From Loxodes magnus (Eukaryota; Ciliophora; Karyorelictea; Loxodida; Loxodidae): a DNA stretch of 64,000 bases. A model generated the notes under the pieces. The model was not told the origin of the DNA, did no database searches, and saw only the letters and a list, made by a program, of their open reading frames with translations. The stretch is taken from positions 310,001-374,000 of the forward strand of contig CAMPDV010000010.1 in the NCBI GenBank assembly GCA_946699065.1. Direction: 5' to 3'. The position numbers were made by a program, and so were the translations under genes. Below are positions 1 to 12,840 of this stretch, piece after piece; position 1 is the first letter of the stretch; each line of letters begins with the position of its first letter.

Positions 1-19
1 TCTTTTCTTCTTTTCTCCA

Positions 20-696
20 TTTTCAAATCAAAATTTATTACCTTCTTTCTCTAATTACTTGTGAATAATTTCGAAAGTAAGAGTTAGAAGAGATTAAAGT
101 ATAATCCATCTTGTGTCAAATGCCTCAGTTGAGTTAAATTCTCCTAAATAAATAAAAAATTATTTCTGATCTCACTAATAGTTCTCAAAACCTGACCAGA
201 TTGACAACAAATAAATGCAGGATAACTCTAAGACCTGGATTTCAGTACTTCTAATCAGATTCACGTATTTCATAGAGTACTTTAATTATTGTAATGTTGA
301 TTGTGGTGACAAAATCGATAAGTAAATGTGTTACTAAAAGTCTTGATAATATTAAAAGTGAATTTCAAAAGTAAGTTTACGGAAATTTGTGTTTGAAGCA
401 TTTAATGGCTTGTAACGTATCTTCCCTAGAGAATATTATTGAATACTTTAAATATTATATTGCTGATTGTGTTGACAAAATTAATAGTAAATATGTTATT
501 AAAAGTCTTGATAATTTTAGTAAGGAAATTCAGAAGTTAGTTATAGAACCGATAGAGAGAATCCTCAAATAAATAAGACTTATCACATAAAGAGCACGTC
601 CTTACATATCCATGGTGCATCTATTATAAAAGTGCTTGTAATGAAATTCACATTGCACCAGATTACCTACTCGATAGACTAGAGTCAAGTATCCAT
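20..696 (-). repeat. Structured ~400-bp repeat family (rep2), divergent longest copy
   Basis: Read on the minus strand it begins ATGGATAC and carries the family core: GAGTAGGTAATCTGGTGCA, a variable hairpin, then TAGATGCACCA, so that GGTGCA pairs with TGCACC. Further in, AACTGAGGCATTTGACACA and CTCTTCTAACTC match the copy at 33.5 kb. It is longer than its relatives because of an internal near-tandem duplication (about 275-375 and 436-535) built around GTTGACAAAATTAATAG-like sequence. No coding function is apparent. The family seems to be a mobile structured RNA. The inner (3') end is uncertain because similarity fades near the window edge. Confidence 0.6.
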
Positions 697-1414
697 TTAA
701 AAAATGAATATATAATAAACTTAAAAAAGTAAATTTTTCTATGAATTTAATACTTTTGAATAAAAATAAAGAGTTTACTAATTGATAATAAGAATTTAAT
801 AGCTATTTTATTTTTATTAATCTTAATAAAAAAATCATTTATTTTTAAATTTTAGATTAATAATATTTTTCGAAATGCAGGTAATTTTTCTGCTATTTTT
901 AAGCTTTAAATAAGCAATCACATCTGATAATTATCTAATCTAATTTATCAAACTTTTTTAATAATAAAATAGGTATGATTTTTAACTAAATGATATATAA
1001 ATTAAAAAGAATAATTATCGGAAATATATTTCAAAAATATAACCATTTTTACTAAAATGATTTATATATAAATATAAATTTTTATAAATAAAAGAAACTA
1101 AATTATTTCATTCATACAACAAATGATTATTTTAATTTTATAGTTTATCTTAATAATTAAACTTTGAAGAATCAAATATTATAAAAATTTATCTAAAATT
1201 ATATTTTTTTTAATTATTATCTTTATATTTAAGCTAATTTTGTAAACTCTTACTATAAATATAAAATAATTTATATATAGCATTTAATAACAAAATGGAT
1301 TGTATAATCACATTTTCTATAAACTTCTAGCACAAAAAAATAGAAGGATTTTGTTTAATTTTTTATATATTTACTGAATTTAATATAATAATGACATTGT
1401 ATTTCAAACTCTTC
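697..1414. other. AT-rich intergenic stretch
   Basis: About 80-85% A+T, with many homopolymer runs and no motif, paralogue match or repeat end that I can recognise on either strand. All frames are long under the reassigned code, so openness means nothing here. Confidence 0.5.
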
Positions 1415-1431
1415 AATTGTAAACATTTTAA

Positions 1432-1744
1432 TAATTGAAAAGATGGTGGGAGCTGAGAATGGCCTTCGTGACAACACTTTCTGGTTTTATGGCTAGGAAC
1501 AAGTTCCTTTCCTGTCGCTGAGAAAGTCCCTGGTCAGAGTCATTTTCTGAAGGAAACGCTGTCTTTGAGATTATCCGCTCTTGGTAGGGGCTTGAAGCCT
1601 GGCTACTCATAGCGATGGAGCTCCCTAGCAGCTGTGCCTGGAGCACAACAGGATATCCCTGTTATTCCATAAAAAGAGAGTGTCGGGTCGTGCAATCGGA
1701 AAGGAGTTTCCGGTCCAAAAACTTTTTTAGTTGAAATTAAATTA
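1432..1744 (+). mobile_element. SINE-like GC-rich element (rep1), copy 1
   Basis: A 313-bp island of about 45-50% G+C in very AT-rich DNA, with two other copies near 22 and 51 kb. It is bounded by an imperfect 17-bp target duplication (AATTGTAAACATTTTAA at 1415-1431 and AATTGTATACATTTTAA at 1745-1761), so it moved by target-primed insertion. The low-complexity AATT-type end next to GTTGAAATTAAATT looks like the 3' tail, which sets the orientation. GGCTTGAAGCC inside resembles a pol III B box. CGGAAA/TTTCCG and AACAGG/CCTGTT form hairpins. On the other strand all three copies keep an open frame of 60-70 codons, probably a by-product of base composition. Confidence 0.75.
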
Positions 1745-1761
1745 AATTGTATACATTTTAA

Positions 1762-2560
1762 AGATTTTTAACTATTTTCCAAACACTAATATTTTTTATT
1801 TCTTTAATTATCTTAATTTATGTCTTATTTAAATAAATTTTAATTTAATTGCTAGAATAAATTTCTTAAATTTTTATAACTATTATGCTTAATATTTTGA
1901 TAGTCTTTTTAAACTTATCGAATCATAATTAAAATTTTATAATCTAAATTTCTATTTATCAATCTCTTATTATCCGTCTGTAATTGACCTTAGGTTAAGT
2001 TTTATAAATCAAGTTAGAGCTTTGATACTATAAATCTGTTCATTTGTAAATATTATTATAAAATTAGTGATGTTTTAGATTCGAGATACCTTTATCATAT
2101 TTGCAATATTTCATAAAATTCTTATAATTTCATATATTTACAGTTATTAACTCTTATTATTAGATAAAAGCAAAATTTAGAATTAAGTTTTTTTAATTAA
2201 ATTTAATAAGCTTTATTGCAAACATTTTATTCTTAATCTACTTTAGTTAATTTTTTTATCTTGTGACTTTTTAAATTAAACAAAATGGGTTTGCAAGTAA
2301 TAAATATAGCTTAATTATTGTGATTGATATTTTTAACCTTAACTACTTAATTCATAAAAGTAAGAATACTAAAAAATAACTAAATTAGTAGAACAAGATT
2401 ATTATTTGTATCTCTAAAACTTATTAATTGGTAATAACTCTTACTTAATAGTTTACTTATAATTCATTCCTTTAGCTTTCCTCTAAATTAATCTAGATAT
2501 TTAGCTTTTGCTAAAAGTCTTTTATAAGTATAAATTTATAAGCAGGACATACATTTTATA
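1762..2560. other. AT-rich intergenic stretch
   Basis: No recognisable gene, RNA or repeat end. The sequence flanks a SINE-like insertion on the left and an ORF1-type element on the right. Confidence 0.5.
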
Positions 2561-2580
2561 TTATGATTATTATATATAAA

Positions 2581-3420
2581 ATGGCTTCTAAGAAATAACA
2601 CAACTTTGAACAAAACACTAAAGCAGCAAAATTCTCTAAAAACTAAAAAAGCGAAATAATTGAAATGAGTGAAAGTGAGAAGTATGATTGATATGACGAA
2701 CATTAACCACTTGAAAGTCCAGAATTTAAAAAAACTTCAGACAAAAACTCAAATAGAAATATTGTCTAAGGCATTAAAAGAGTTTATGCTCAAAAATAGT
2801 TACCTCACTGATAAAGTAGAAAAATTAATAACGTCTTTGCTTAAGAAACAATATTAATCATCATAAGAAATAGAAGACAAACTGGAACAAAGAATTATTT
2901 AAATTTAATAATAAATTCAGGTTACGCCATTTTCGATTTAACAGAATTAATCAGATCCTATGGAAATAGAAAATGAAACCTCAAATTAAAATAAACAGTA
3001 AACAATAAACATTAATTTAAAATAAGTAGTAAATTTAAAGTAAATAAGTGTTACAGGAATAATAGACTAAAAGAAGAATAAAATTCTACGTGTGCAATAA
3101 ATAACATCAATAAAAATACTGCTACTAACTAAGCGAAATTTAAAGAAAGAATAAATAAGATATTTTTAGAAAACTATTTAGGATATATCCTACATAAAGC
3201 GGAAAAATTTATAGAAAAAAATTCTTTAATTCAAATCTTAATCCTTGGATAAATAATTAGGAAAGCTACTTGCAAGACCAAAACTATTCCGAATATTAAA
3301 GGATGATGCACTAATAAAGTACTACACCGCCTAACTAAGCCTAGTAGAAATTCAGGACAAACTAATGGAGACAAGCTGATAGAATAGGTCAGATGGCTGA
3401 CTACTAAGGCTTTAACAAAG
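2581..3420 (+). mobile_element. Probable ORF1-type retroelement, MASKK start
   Basis: It begins ATGGCTTCTAAGAAATA, nearly the same as the start of the element at 35752-36447 (ATGGCATCTAAGAAATA). The frame then encodes a charged, Gln/Lys-rich, coiled-coil-like protein containing EIEDKLEQRIIQIQQQIQ and later KLLARPKLFRILKDDALI. Two overlapping frames are both protein-like in the first 150 bp, with a change of frame near 2.72 kb in an A-run, so this copy is probably decayed. I found no zinc knuckle and no clear 3' hairpin, so assignment to the family rests on the start and the composition. A host gene remains possible. Confidence 0.4.
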
Positions 3421-3429
3421 CTTTTTAAC

Positions 3430-6150
3430 TTTAACTTTTTTATAGCTTTCATAAAATATAATTTATTACCTTTATAACTAACTTGCATTTCATTGTATTT
3501 GAACAGCTTTCTTTTTATCTTAATATAGTTAAGATACTTTTCTTAAATTAGCTATTAACTAACTATAAGCAGCCTTATTTTTTTAAGTTATAAGTATAGA
3601 TAAAGCAATGTGGAACTGCTAAAATCAACAATTGAAAATAATAAGTATATAGAGAGAAGCAAAGAACATTTAAAATAGAGTAGTTTAATATTAAATTGTA
3701 TATAAGTAAAGATAAAATTAAATACTGTTAATTTTAGCATTAAGCATATAGAGCTATATTATTGTAACTATTAACACTTGCTAGTAGCTCCAATTTAACC
3801 TTATATTTTCTTATTAATTTAATAATTAGAATAATTAAAAGTGATATCAAAATAAACTAAATAGTAAACTTGAAGACTAAAAATAAGAAGAACATAAATA
3901 TAAAATTGCGATTGAATTAATAATTTTAGCAATTATTGCATATTTTTTCTTAAAAATTAATTTAAAGATACAAAGAGAAGATTTAGAATAATACTAAAGC
4001 AAAAAATTTAAATAAGAAGCATTAATAAAAATTAAGAATTATTCTAAATTTTATACTTTTTAAAGTAATCTAATTTATTTTAGTAGCTTTATTATAGAAG
4101 AAGGAGGAAAATAAGATAAAAGAATGAAATAAAAAGGGATAAGAACTATCTAATAAAAAAATATAAATATAAAAAATGAGAGTAAATTAAGGATAAATAA
4201 ATTTAATCAAAAGTAAATTATAAATAAAACGTAAGCTAAAATTATAGAGAATCTAATATAATCTTTTTTTAATTAAAGTCTCTTAAGAGAAGATTCAAAT
4301 ATTTTTTATTTGTAAATTATATAACTTAGAAAGGATTAAAAATAGAAATCAAATCAAATTTAGAAGATTATAAGAAACGTAAGGATATAATAGGATAAAT
4401 TACTAAAATAGAATATTAATTTTAATTTATTTATTCCCTAAAATTAATAAATTGACTACTTTTTATAAAATAATTTAATAGCAACTTTACTCTAAAAATT
4501 ATTTGTAAAATAAAATTCTAACTTTTAAACGCTAAAAAGAAAAGGAGAGGGTATGCTTTTAACTAATTAGAGATTGATATTATTTAATACCATTTTGATC
4601 CATAATGAAATAACACTGAATTAAAATATAAAAAATATGAAGAATAAAATTTTTTACTAAAGAAGGGTTATTAAATTTCTAAAATGCTTTAGTTATTTAA
4701 AATATATAAAGGGAAAATCTTTATATTGATAAGTTAAATTAAGTGAAAAATACCTCAGTTCAACTGATTAATAAAAACAACAAACAATTTGGTAAGTGAC
4801 TTTATCTTATAAAAAAAGAATAAATAAACATTTAAATAGATATTTATTGGCTGTAAAATTTCTTTAAAAATAAATTCAATCTATAAATTACTTAAATATA
4901 ATTAAAAATAAATAATGATAATATTTATTAAAAAAATAAAGAATCGTTGAAGAAAATATCTCTATAAATAAAATCCAGATTAAAACAAAAAAATTATGCT
5001 TGCAAAATTATTTAATTAGATTGTAAAATATTTAAAGAAATATAAAATTAAATAATAGTAAAGTAAATTCAACAAAATTCCAAAATTAATATTTTATATA
5101 ATAAATTTTATTAAACTTTTCTGGCTTTAAAATATAGCATTTTTAATAAATTTATTATATATAATGATTTATTATAAAATAAACAAGCTAAAATTAATAT
5201 TAATTTTTATTTAAAGAAAAATAATCCTTTTTTACATTGAAGTAAATAAATATTAAAAAAATTTAAAAACGAAAATATCAATAAAAAAAATTTAAATAAA
5301 GAATGAAATAAAAAAAATTAGAATAAAAATATAAAATTAAGTAATTTATAAGACTTTTCTTGAAATTTACTTGAAAAAAAACTCTAATTAATAGATCCAA
5401 CTTTAAAATAAATAAATAAATATTGTGTCATGATTTTGATTATTATATTTAATAAGTTTAGGATAAGTTATTTTTATTAATTAAGTAAAAAAGTTTCAAT
5501 ATTTTAATTAATTTTAATTTTTCTTTAGATATAAATTAATATTTTTAAATTTTATCTAATTAATTTTTAATGTGATTGCAAACAACAAATAAAACACTTA
5601 TGCAATAATAATTCTTATAATATCTAAAAATTTATTAAAAGAACAAAAAATAAGAATAAGCATTAAAATAATACATACTTAAGTGTAGTAAAGTCTGCAG
5701 CATATATCTGAAGATATAAATAAATATTTAGAAACATTAATTTTAAAAGATTATCAAATTATAGGTATAAAAGAATATTTAATCTATAATTATATAAAAA
5801 TTATTTATGAATATGTCTATCTAAAATTCAAATATAAGTCTTTTTATTTTTAAGTAATAAGATATTAAAAGAAAAATATCTAAAAATATCTAAAAAGATT
5901 TACAAAAATATTTAAAATAATTATATATAAATTGATTAAGTTTAGAATTATATAAAAGTATAAAAAAATATTACAATATAATCTATTTTTAAAATTAAAA
6001 CTTGGAAATAAAGCTTGCTTCAACTATTATTAAATTAAATTTTTAAAAAGAATAAATATCAGATAGATAAAGTATATGAAATATACTTTTTAATATCTTT
6101 AATATAAAAATATTAAATCAAGGAAATAAGTTTAAGTTTAGATCAAGTTC
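3430..6150. other. AT-rich stretch, no supported gene
   Basis: Very A-rich on the plus strand. A long plus frame through about 3.85-4.7 kb looks mildly protein-like (Lys, Asn, Gln), but there is no motif, paralogue or defined start to support it, and A-rich DNA produces this composition anyway. The right part is the 3' flank of the minus-strand Cys-rich gene. Confidence 0.45.
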
Positions 6151-6155
6151 ATTTT

Positions 6156-9100
6156 TCAAGCTTAGTACTTTTTTCTCTATTTAACTTTAAAATGTTTGGA
6201 TTTTTTATTTTAAAATTGCTTTTTATTATATTAAGGTATTTTTTATTCTTCTCCACTTTCATGAATTTAATCAAATATTTTTTAATTTTCTCTTTGACTT
6301 TCTATACGTGTAGTGTTTTGAAAATTGATGTTAACTTATTGCTATGAATTATCTTGCTTATTTAAATCCTACTATTATTACTAATCAGCCTCTTATTGCT
6401 ATTGGATTTTATCTTACTTTGCTTTTTTACAAGATGTATACAAATCTATTAAAGTAACTATAAGTGATATAACCAAAGCTATTATTGTAAAAAGACTACA
6501 TGTAACTGTGATCACTACTCCTAATGTTTATCTATCTTTATCACTATCTTATATATCACGGTTGTTAGCATGGAAATAGAAATTAAAGAAATAAATAAAA
6601 ATAAGTATCATTTCTCCAATTATCTCTATAGCATTCAGTAAAAAATTTTCAAAAGGTTTGAAATAAACTATATAAAAGAACCAAACTAAACAATGGAAGA
6701 GATATAAAATTATTTAAGCTACTTATACCTCTACTAAAACAATAGCTGCAAACGAAACAAAAAGTCTTCTTACCAGAAAGAAAGTTTAGTAAAGTGCTTA
6801 CATTTAGTTATTCTATTTCTTTTAGTCAAAGTAAACTATATACTTTTCTTTTATTTGCTTCATCTATTTCTCTATACTTTCCTCTTTTGCTTCCTTAAAT
6901 TTAGTTTTCAAACTGAAATATTTTTTAAGTACTTAAAAGCTATGAAATATACAAACTATTTGAATAGTCTAAATATAAAAACTTACAAGTACTAAAATAG
7001 CTAGGAATGAGTTTAAGCCTGAATAGAAATCAGAAACAGTAAAGTGGTAAAGTTGTAACATAACAGCATTATTTATTTAAAGAGCTTTGATACAGTAAAT
7101 CACTGAAACGTAGTTTCTATTAGTAAATTTAGTTCTTATTTTTTCTATCTTAGTCTTGCAGCATTTTAGTCCAATAATTTTAAGCAGCAAATCAATAAAA
7201 AGTAGAACGAATAATAGGAAAAGAGCTTCAAATAGATTAGATAATAAAGTGTAACTTTAGTAATTCAAGTAAACATAAATTTATTTATCTATTTTAAGTT
7301 TGCTAGAGTGGAGATTTAAACCTAAAATATTATTATTTCTTAGTCCATTTTATTCTTAATCATTATCAAAATTTTCAAAATAATATGCATTAAGAACTTC
7401 AACTCGCTAAACATCAACAAATCCATTCATAAGCATGAGTTGAGTAATAAAAATACCTTATAAAAATTTTGAAGAACTTGCTGAATACTTAGAGTTACTA
7501 AAAAGATTAGCTAATACAGAACTTATACTTACAAATGCACTTGTGTAAACAAGAGCAGCAGATAAATTTGAAGAATTTTGAAGAAATTTTTTTTCTGTGT
7601 TAGAAATTTAAAAATCATAAAGACTATTTATTATATCATTAAACTAATCTTAATTTTATTAGTATTATCCATCTTCTTAAGTTTAGTTATCTTCCAAAGA
7701 ATTACTTTTAAGACCTTTTGTACAGCTTACATTATTTCAAAAAAATGTATCTTCACATTCAAAACATTTTTTTCCATCTTTTTCACATTCTAAGCAACTT
7801 TCTGGCTTATGATTGCATTTAAGGCAAGTTTAATTCTAGCTTTAATAAGTACCATTAGGGCAATTTTAAAAGCATTTACCATCAAAAAGAAGAAAAGATT
7901 CTTAACATTTAGAACATATTTCTCCTTCTAACTAGCATTCTGAACAATTATCAATCTTTTAATTGCATTTATAGCAGGTTTAATTTTAAGTAAAATAAGT
8001 CAAGTTTTAAGAGCAATTAGCAACACACTCATCATTAAGCATGGAAAAATATATTAAGCATTTTATACAATTTTTACCATCTAAGTCACATTTTGCACAT
8101 TTATCAAATTTCTCTTCACATCTAAGGCAAGTCTAATTATATTAGAAATAAGATTAATCAGGACATCTGGCAACACACTTATCTTCAAGTAAAAGATAAG
8201 GATCTTAGCATTTAGTACAGATATTTCCATCATTATTGCAATTATTACAATTATCTATACTTATATTGCATTAAAAGCAAGTTTAGTTATAAACAAAATA
8301 ACTATTATCAGAAGAACAGCTTTCTACACATTTCCCATCAAGTAAAAGATAAGGAAACTAGCATTATAGGCATATCTATCCTTCATTATCGCAATATAAA
8401 CAATTTTATATCTTTTAGTTGCATTTTTAACAAACTTAGTCTTTCTCAAAATAAGTTTAGTCTGGACAACTTGAAACACACTTATCTTCAAGTAAAAGAT
8501 AAGGATCTTAGCATTTTGTGCAAATATCTCCTTCTAAATCACATTCTAAGCAATTTTTTATCTTTTAATCACATTTAGTGCAAGTTTCATTTTAAACAAA
8601 ATAAGTATTGTTAGGACAACTATCAACGCATTAATTATCAAGATGAAGATAGGATTCTTAGCATTAAATACAAATATCTCCTTATTAGGTGCAGTTTTAA
8701 CAGAAAGGATTAGTTTAGTTACAGTAATCACATTTTCCATCGTTATCTTAATCTTATTAATTACCTGGACAATTAGGTAAACACTCTTTTTCCTTCGAAA
8801 TTTTTAGTGAGCATAGACATTAATCTCCTTTAAATACTCAACCATAATAGCATTATAAGCAATTACTTGTCTGAGTGTCATAACATTTGAAGCAGTAATC
8901 TCAGCATTAAATTATTTTAATTGAAGTAAAACCTTAAAATTAATAGCTTAAGATAAGAGTAAAATCATTTACTGTTAAGTATTAATTTTTATAATATCTA
9001 GCTGAATACATCTATCCAATAAAATTATAAGATTTGATATAGCTTCCTTAGTAAATAAGATCATTTGAAGTAAAAGTTATTCATTCAAGATAAGTTTGCT

Positions 9101-9557
9101 AATCAATATAGAAGATATTATTAGCTCTAGAATGAGTCAAAGTAAAAAAAGCTTGCAGTTAGTTATTAAGAGAAAATCCTAGAAAGACTCAAATATCACA
9201 AATATAATCAGTTAAAATTTTTGCATTAGAATTATAATATTTTCTTAGTCTCACTTAAAATTTAGTTTATGTACTTTGGGTTTAATATATGGAAAACTCT
9301 AGATATATTGAATTACTTTAATATAATTATAAAAAGATAGAGCTCTACTAAGTTTAGTCGAATTTAATCCAAGTTGTAATACTAAATTAAGTTTGTGTCT
9401 AAGGATTAAAATTATAAGCTGAAAATTTTTTTGAAGGAGCTAATTATTACCTAGATTAAAATTAAGGAGAGTTGGGAATAATTATATCAAAGAAATCTAG
9501 TTGAGCCAAAGTAAATTAGATTAGCTAAAGACTTAACATCAGTATTGCTATTTTCAT
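6156..9557 (-). CDS. Cys-rich GFR/furin-repeat multi-pass membrane protein, paralogue A (1133 aa)
   Basis: With TAA/TAG=Gln and TGA=Trp the frame is unbroken from ATG at 9557 to TGA at 6156. The start gives a signal peptide (MKIAILMLSLQLIQFTLA). Next comes a beta-rich region with FSITTWIKFD, as in LamG/concanavalin-like domains. From about residue 217 follow tandem units of the type NCxxCxxxGxxCxxCxxPxLLLxxxC, typical of growth-factor-receptor/furin-like repeats of ciliate surface proteins. The last third has several hydrophobic helices (LFEALFLLFVLLFIDLLLKI is one), then a Gln/Lys-rich tail, presumably cytosolic. The Trp codon in TTWIKFD is TGG (9369-9371), while the paralogue at 16971 uses TGA. 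The C-terminal half is strongly diverged from that paralogue although part of the repeat region is nearly identical. Role inferred: cell-surface receptor or adhesion protein; ligand unknown. Confidence 0.85.
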
Positions 9558-10500
9558 TTTATTATTAAATAAATAGTTATAAAGCTATTTAAATATATCT
9601 ATTTAGCAATTTATTTTAATTATTTCATTCATTTATATCCTTCAAACTTACTCTTTCTCAATTAATGAATGTTTATACCTCTCTAAGCATAATTAAAATT
9701 TTTGTTTCTATAAAATCCTTATTTTAACTAAAAGTAACTAAAATTATTTTTCCTTAATAATAAATTAATTATTTCTTTAATTTTATTTCTTAGATAACAA
9801 TAAAATTCCTAATCATTTGTAGCATAGAAATCACTGTAATCTAAATTAAAATACCTCTTTATTTTAAATGCTTGGAAACAACAAAATAGATTGCCTTATA
9901 TCAATAATTTTCTTAATTTGTGAACTAAAAGCATAATATTTTATTAATTATTAATAGAGATTTACTTATTTAATTTGTACCTTTTAATTTATTTTATTAG
10001 CTATCCCAGTTTCTTTTTATCATAAATTAACTTAAATCTAGAATTTATTTAATTGGTATATTATGTATCTCGTTGTCTTTTGCTGGAAATTAAGTTTATT
10101 CCCTGTAAAATTATTCTAAGATAAGCAGCTTATTTATCAAATGAACCAAATGTTCTTTATTATTCTTAGCAATAAGAAAGAATTAAAGATTTGCTTTAAA
10201 GTTGTTTAACAGCTAAAATTTATTAGCCAATCAATTATTTTTAAATCTACATCTTAAAGAGGAAAAAAAGTGTAGTTAAATACATAAATATGGATTAGAT
10301 ATAAACAGATATTAATAGGTTTAAGATCTAATATTCTAACGAAGGCATTTAACACAATAGTCATTAGATATATTTTCTAGTTACAGATACCAGGTTGAAA
10401 GTAAATATTATTGGTTTAAAAACTTAAATTTTAGAAATAATTTTAGTTATATTTCTTCATAGATTACCTATAACCAAAATATCTAAAAAGCAAATTTTAA
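9558..10500. other. 5' flank of the minus-strand Cys-rich gene
   Basis: AT-rich upstream region. It does not match the upstream region of the paralogue at 16971, so the two genes share coding sequence but not promoters. No clear promoter motif can be named. Confidence 0.45.
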
Positions 10501-10508
10501 AGTTATTA

Positions 10509-10980
10509 TGAAATATACCAAAAAAGTGAAAGCCTCATCTATATTTAGAAAATTTGGAAGCAAGCTTGTTAGAGGATAAAATATTAAAATTGAGTTTGAA
10601 AGTATAGCATGAATTGAGAAATAAGCAAATTTTGCCATTTTACTAAAAGAAGTTATAAAATCAATTGTTCCTACTAAGATAATTTGTCAATGATCTTTTA
10701 ATCTTACTAATTAATCATCACCAAAAGTAGAATCGAAGAAAAAATGACTAGAAGGGAATAAAATTTATAAGAAACTAAAATTAAAAGACACTACATGGAA
10801 ATTAAATAATACAAAAGATCAAATGCTTAATCATGTTAAGCTAATCCATTGCTTTTATTTCTATTAGATTTGTTGGTAGCAAGTACTGCTTGAAGATTTT
10901 ACTTCTTTATGCAATTTTAATTTAATAAATTAAATTCTTAAATGAAATAAATAAAATTAAGAAAGTCTAGATCACATTTA
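10509..10980 (+). CDS. Possible hypothetical protein, MKYTKKVKASSIF start
   Basis: From ATG at about 10509 a frame of some 150 codons has protein-like composition, with TGA again at plausible Trp sites (ESIAWIEKQ, CQWSF, KKKWLEG) beside one TGG (DTTWKLNN). There is no recognisable domain. A second plus frame upstream and across the same DNA (TDTRLKVNIIGLKTQILEI) is also protein-like, so the true frame and start are unsure; it may be the remains of a longer gene. Confidence 0.25.
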
Positions 10981-10984
10981 CATT

Positions 10985-11710
10985 TGAATTTTTTAATTTT
11001 AATTTAGATCAAAATTAAAATTTAGCTGCAGACAATTTTCCGATAATTTAAAAAGAATTTTTTTTTTAAAATATCATACTGCGAGGCAAATATTTAGATA
11101 GCGCTTAACTTTTAAGCATCTTTCAAACTTAATATTAAATCTTAATAACCCAATTGTTTGATTTTATCTAACTATTATATATAAAATAATTTAAATTTTT
11201 TTACTAAATTTTCAATAAAAAAATTAATTTAATCCTTATAATTTAGTAAGAAATGCAAATGCTTTTATTTTTTATATTTTTAATACTAAAATCTTAACTA
11301 AATAAAGGTGCCAACTTAAAAAAATCTGTGTCTAGATCTTATCTATTTTTTCAACTATATTTATTATATTTATTTATAATATTTTCAATTATTCATAATT
11401 TCGATTCAGTTTGATAGAATGAATATTTCTAGCAGCTATAAAAATGAGTCTAATTAAATAGAAGAAAACTATTATTTTTTTATTGTTGCTTTAGAGAAAA
11501 AAGTATTGAAATTAATTATATTTCTTCTCATATAAGTTAATTTAAAATGTTTGAAATAAAATAATATTTTAATCTGATTTTAAGCATCCTGACTATAAAA
11601 GTTCTTATATAAATAAATTAAATTTTAGCAAAAAGTTATTAATTATTATTTTATTTATGCTTTGAAAATTTTAAAGCAAATCCATTTTAATAAACTTTAA
11701 AGACTGGATA
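10985..11710. other. AT-rich intergenic stretch
   Basis: Nothing recognisable; it ends at the target duplication of the retroelement that follows. Confidence 0.45.
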
Positions 11711-11723
11711 TATCATCCACTCT

Positions 11724-12527
11724 TTAAAAAAAATGGAATAATCTATTCGCCTTTCCAAAAACCAAATTAAGAACGCAAAAAGGAAAGCTGCGAAACTAAT
11801 GCAGAAACAATAACAAGAAGAAGATAAATCAAGTTCCTCATCTGAAGGAAAAGTTATAATTGGAACAATAGAGACGAATCCAGTAAAAGTACAAAAATAA
11901 TCAGAAATTTAAATATAAATTGACTAAATGAAAACAATAATACAAAATTATTAGGAATTAATTTACAATCAAGGGGAAAAATAAGAGAACTAATGAATAC
12001 TATCGAAGATTAAAACAACGAGCTACTAATAATAAGACGACAATTGATTTAAAATAATTTAGTCACAGAATAGTAACTATATGAATAATCTCAATCGAAT
12101 TTTAAGCAAGAACAAAATATGATTATTGAAAAAGTTTCTACATAAACAAACATCCAAGAAAAATAGAATGACGAAAAGATTAATATAGAATTACTCCAAA
12201 CAATCGATTAACTTGAAAAAAAAGTATTTCTGAAGAGATTCAAGAAAAGACCAATCAAAAATTGCTATTATTGCAAATCAAAGTGACACCTATTACAAAA
12301 TTGCGATCAGTGAAGATAAATTTAAATGAAAGAACAACAAAGAACGTTAAGAATGCTTAGCAGACTCTGAATCACCGAAAACGGGAATTTACAAGAAGAA
12401 GATATTCGTATAAAAGACAGAAGATTCTCAGTGGTTCCATTCGCGCTAAAAAAATGGTAGCAAAAACCTGGTTGAAAATCCAGGGAATGCTAAACTTTAA
12501 TTACTTTTAGTTTACTATTATTATTAT
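11724..12527 (+). mobile_element. ORF1-only non-LTR retroelement (rep3), copy 1, with 13-bp target duplication
   Basis: The 804-bp element lies between perfect 13-bp repeats TATCATCCACTCT (11711-11723 and 12528-12540). It starts with an A-run and ATGGAATAATC and ends with a CTGG/CCAG hairpin followed by TTA repeats, as expected for a LINE-mobilised element. It encodes a basic N-terminus (IRLSKNQIKNAKRKAAK), an acidic Ser stretch, a coiled-coil-like middle and a CCHC knuckle (CYYCKSKWHLLQNC, the W being TGA). There is no endonuclease or reverse transcriptase, so it must borrow them. The reading frame is not continuous over its whole length in this copy. Confidence 0.85.
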
Positions 12528-12584
12528 TATCATCCACTCTAGCAATTTTTTAGACTTAAGATTTAGAAGGTTTTTTAAAATAAT

Positions 12585-12840
12585 ATAATATTAAATATTT
12601 AATAAAGTTGAATCAGATTTAATTAAAGGAACTTTTAGTTTTAATTTTCCTAATTGTTTATATATATTCTTTGTTTATTAATAATCTTAGTAACTCTACA
12701 TCTAAAAGATTTTTATAGTTTAACTTAATTTTATTTATAAAATAGAAAACATTAAAAGCAATAGAAATAATTCTTAATCTTATATATATAAGTTCTAATT
12801 GAAGTATTTTATTTATTTAGTCTAGTCAATATTTTTAATA
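12585..12840 (+). repeat. Dispersed repeat (rep5), uninterrupted copy
   Basis: This stretch (GGAACTTTTAGTTTTAATTT, then AATCTTAGTAACTCTAC and TTAATCTTATATATATAAG) recurs at 22168-22250 plus 22990-23130. There the two halves are split by a retroelement, so this copy is the empty-site reference. Nature unknown; it may be the duplicated flank of an older element. Confidence 0.6.

Noticed and set aside
8558-8740. Short 60-codon frames (also at 17785-17967), identical in both paralogues
   Set aside because: They are a wrong frame of the Cys-rich repeat region; their near identity reflects the conversion patch.
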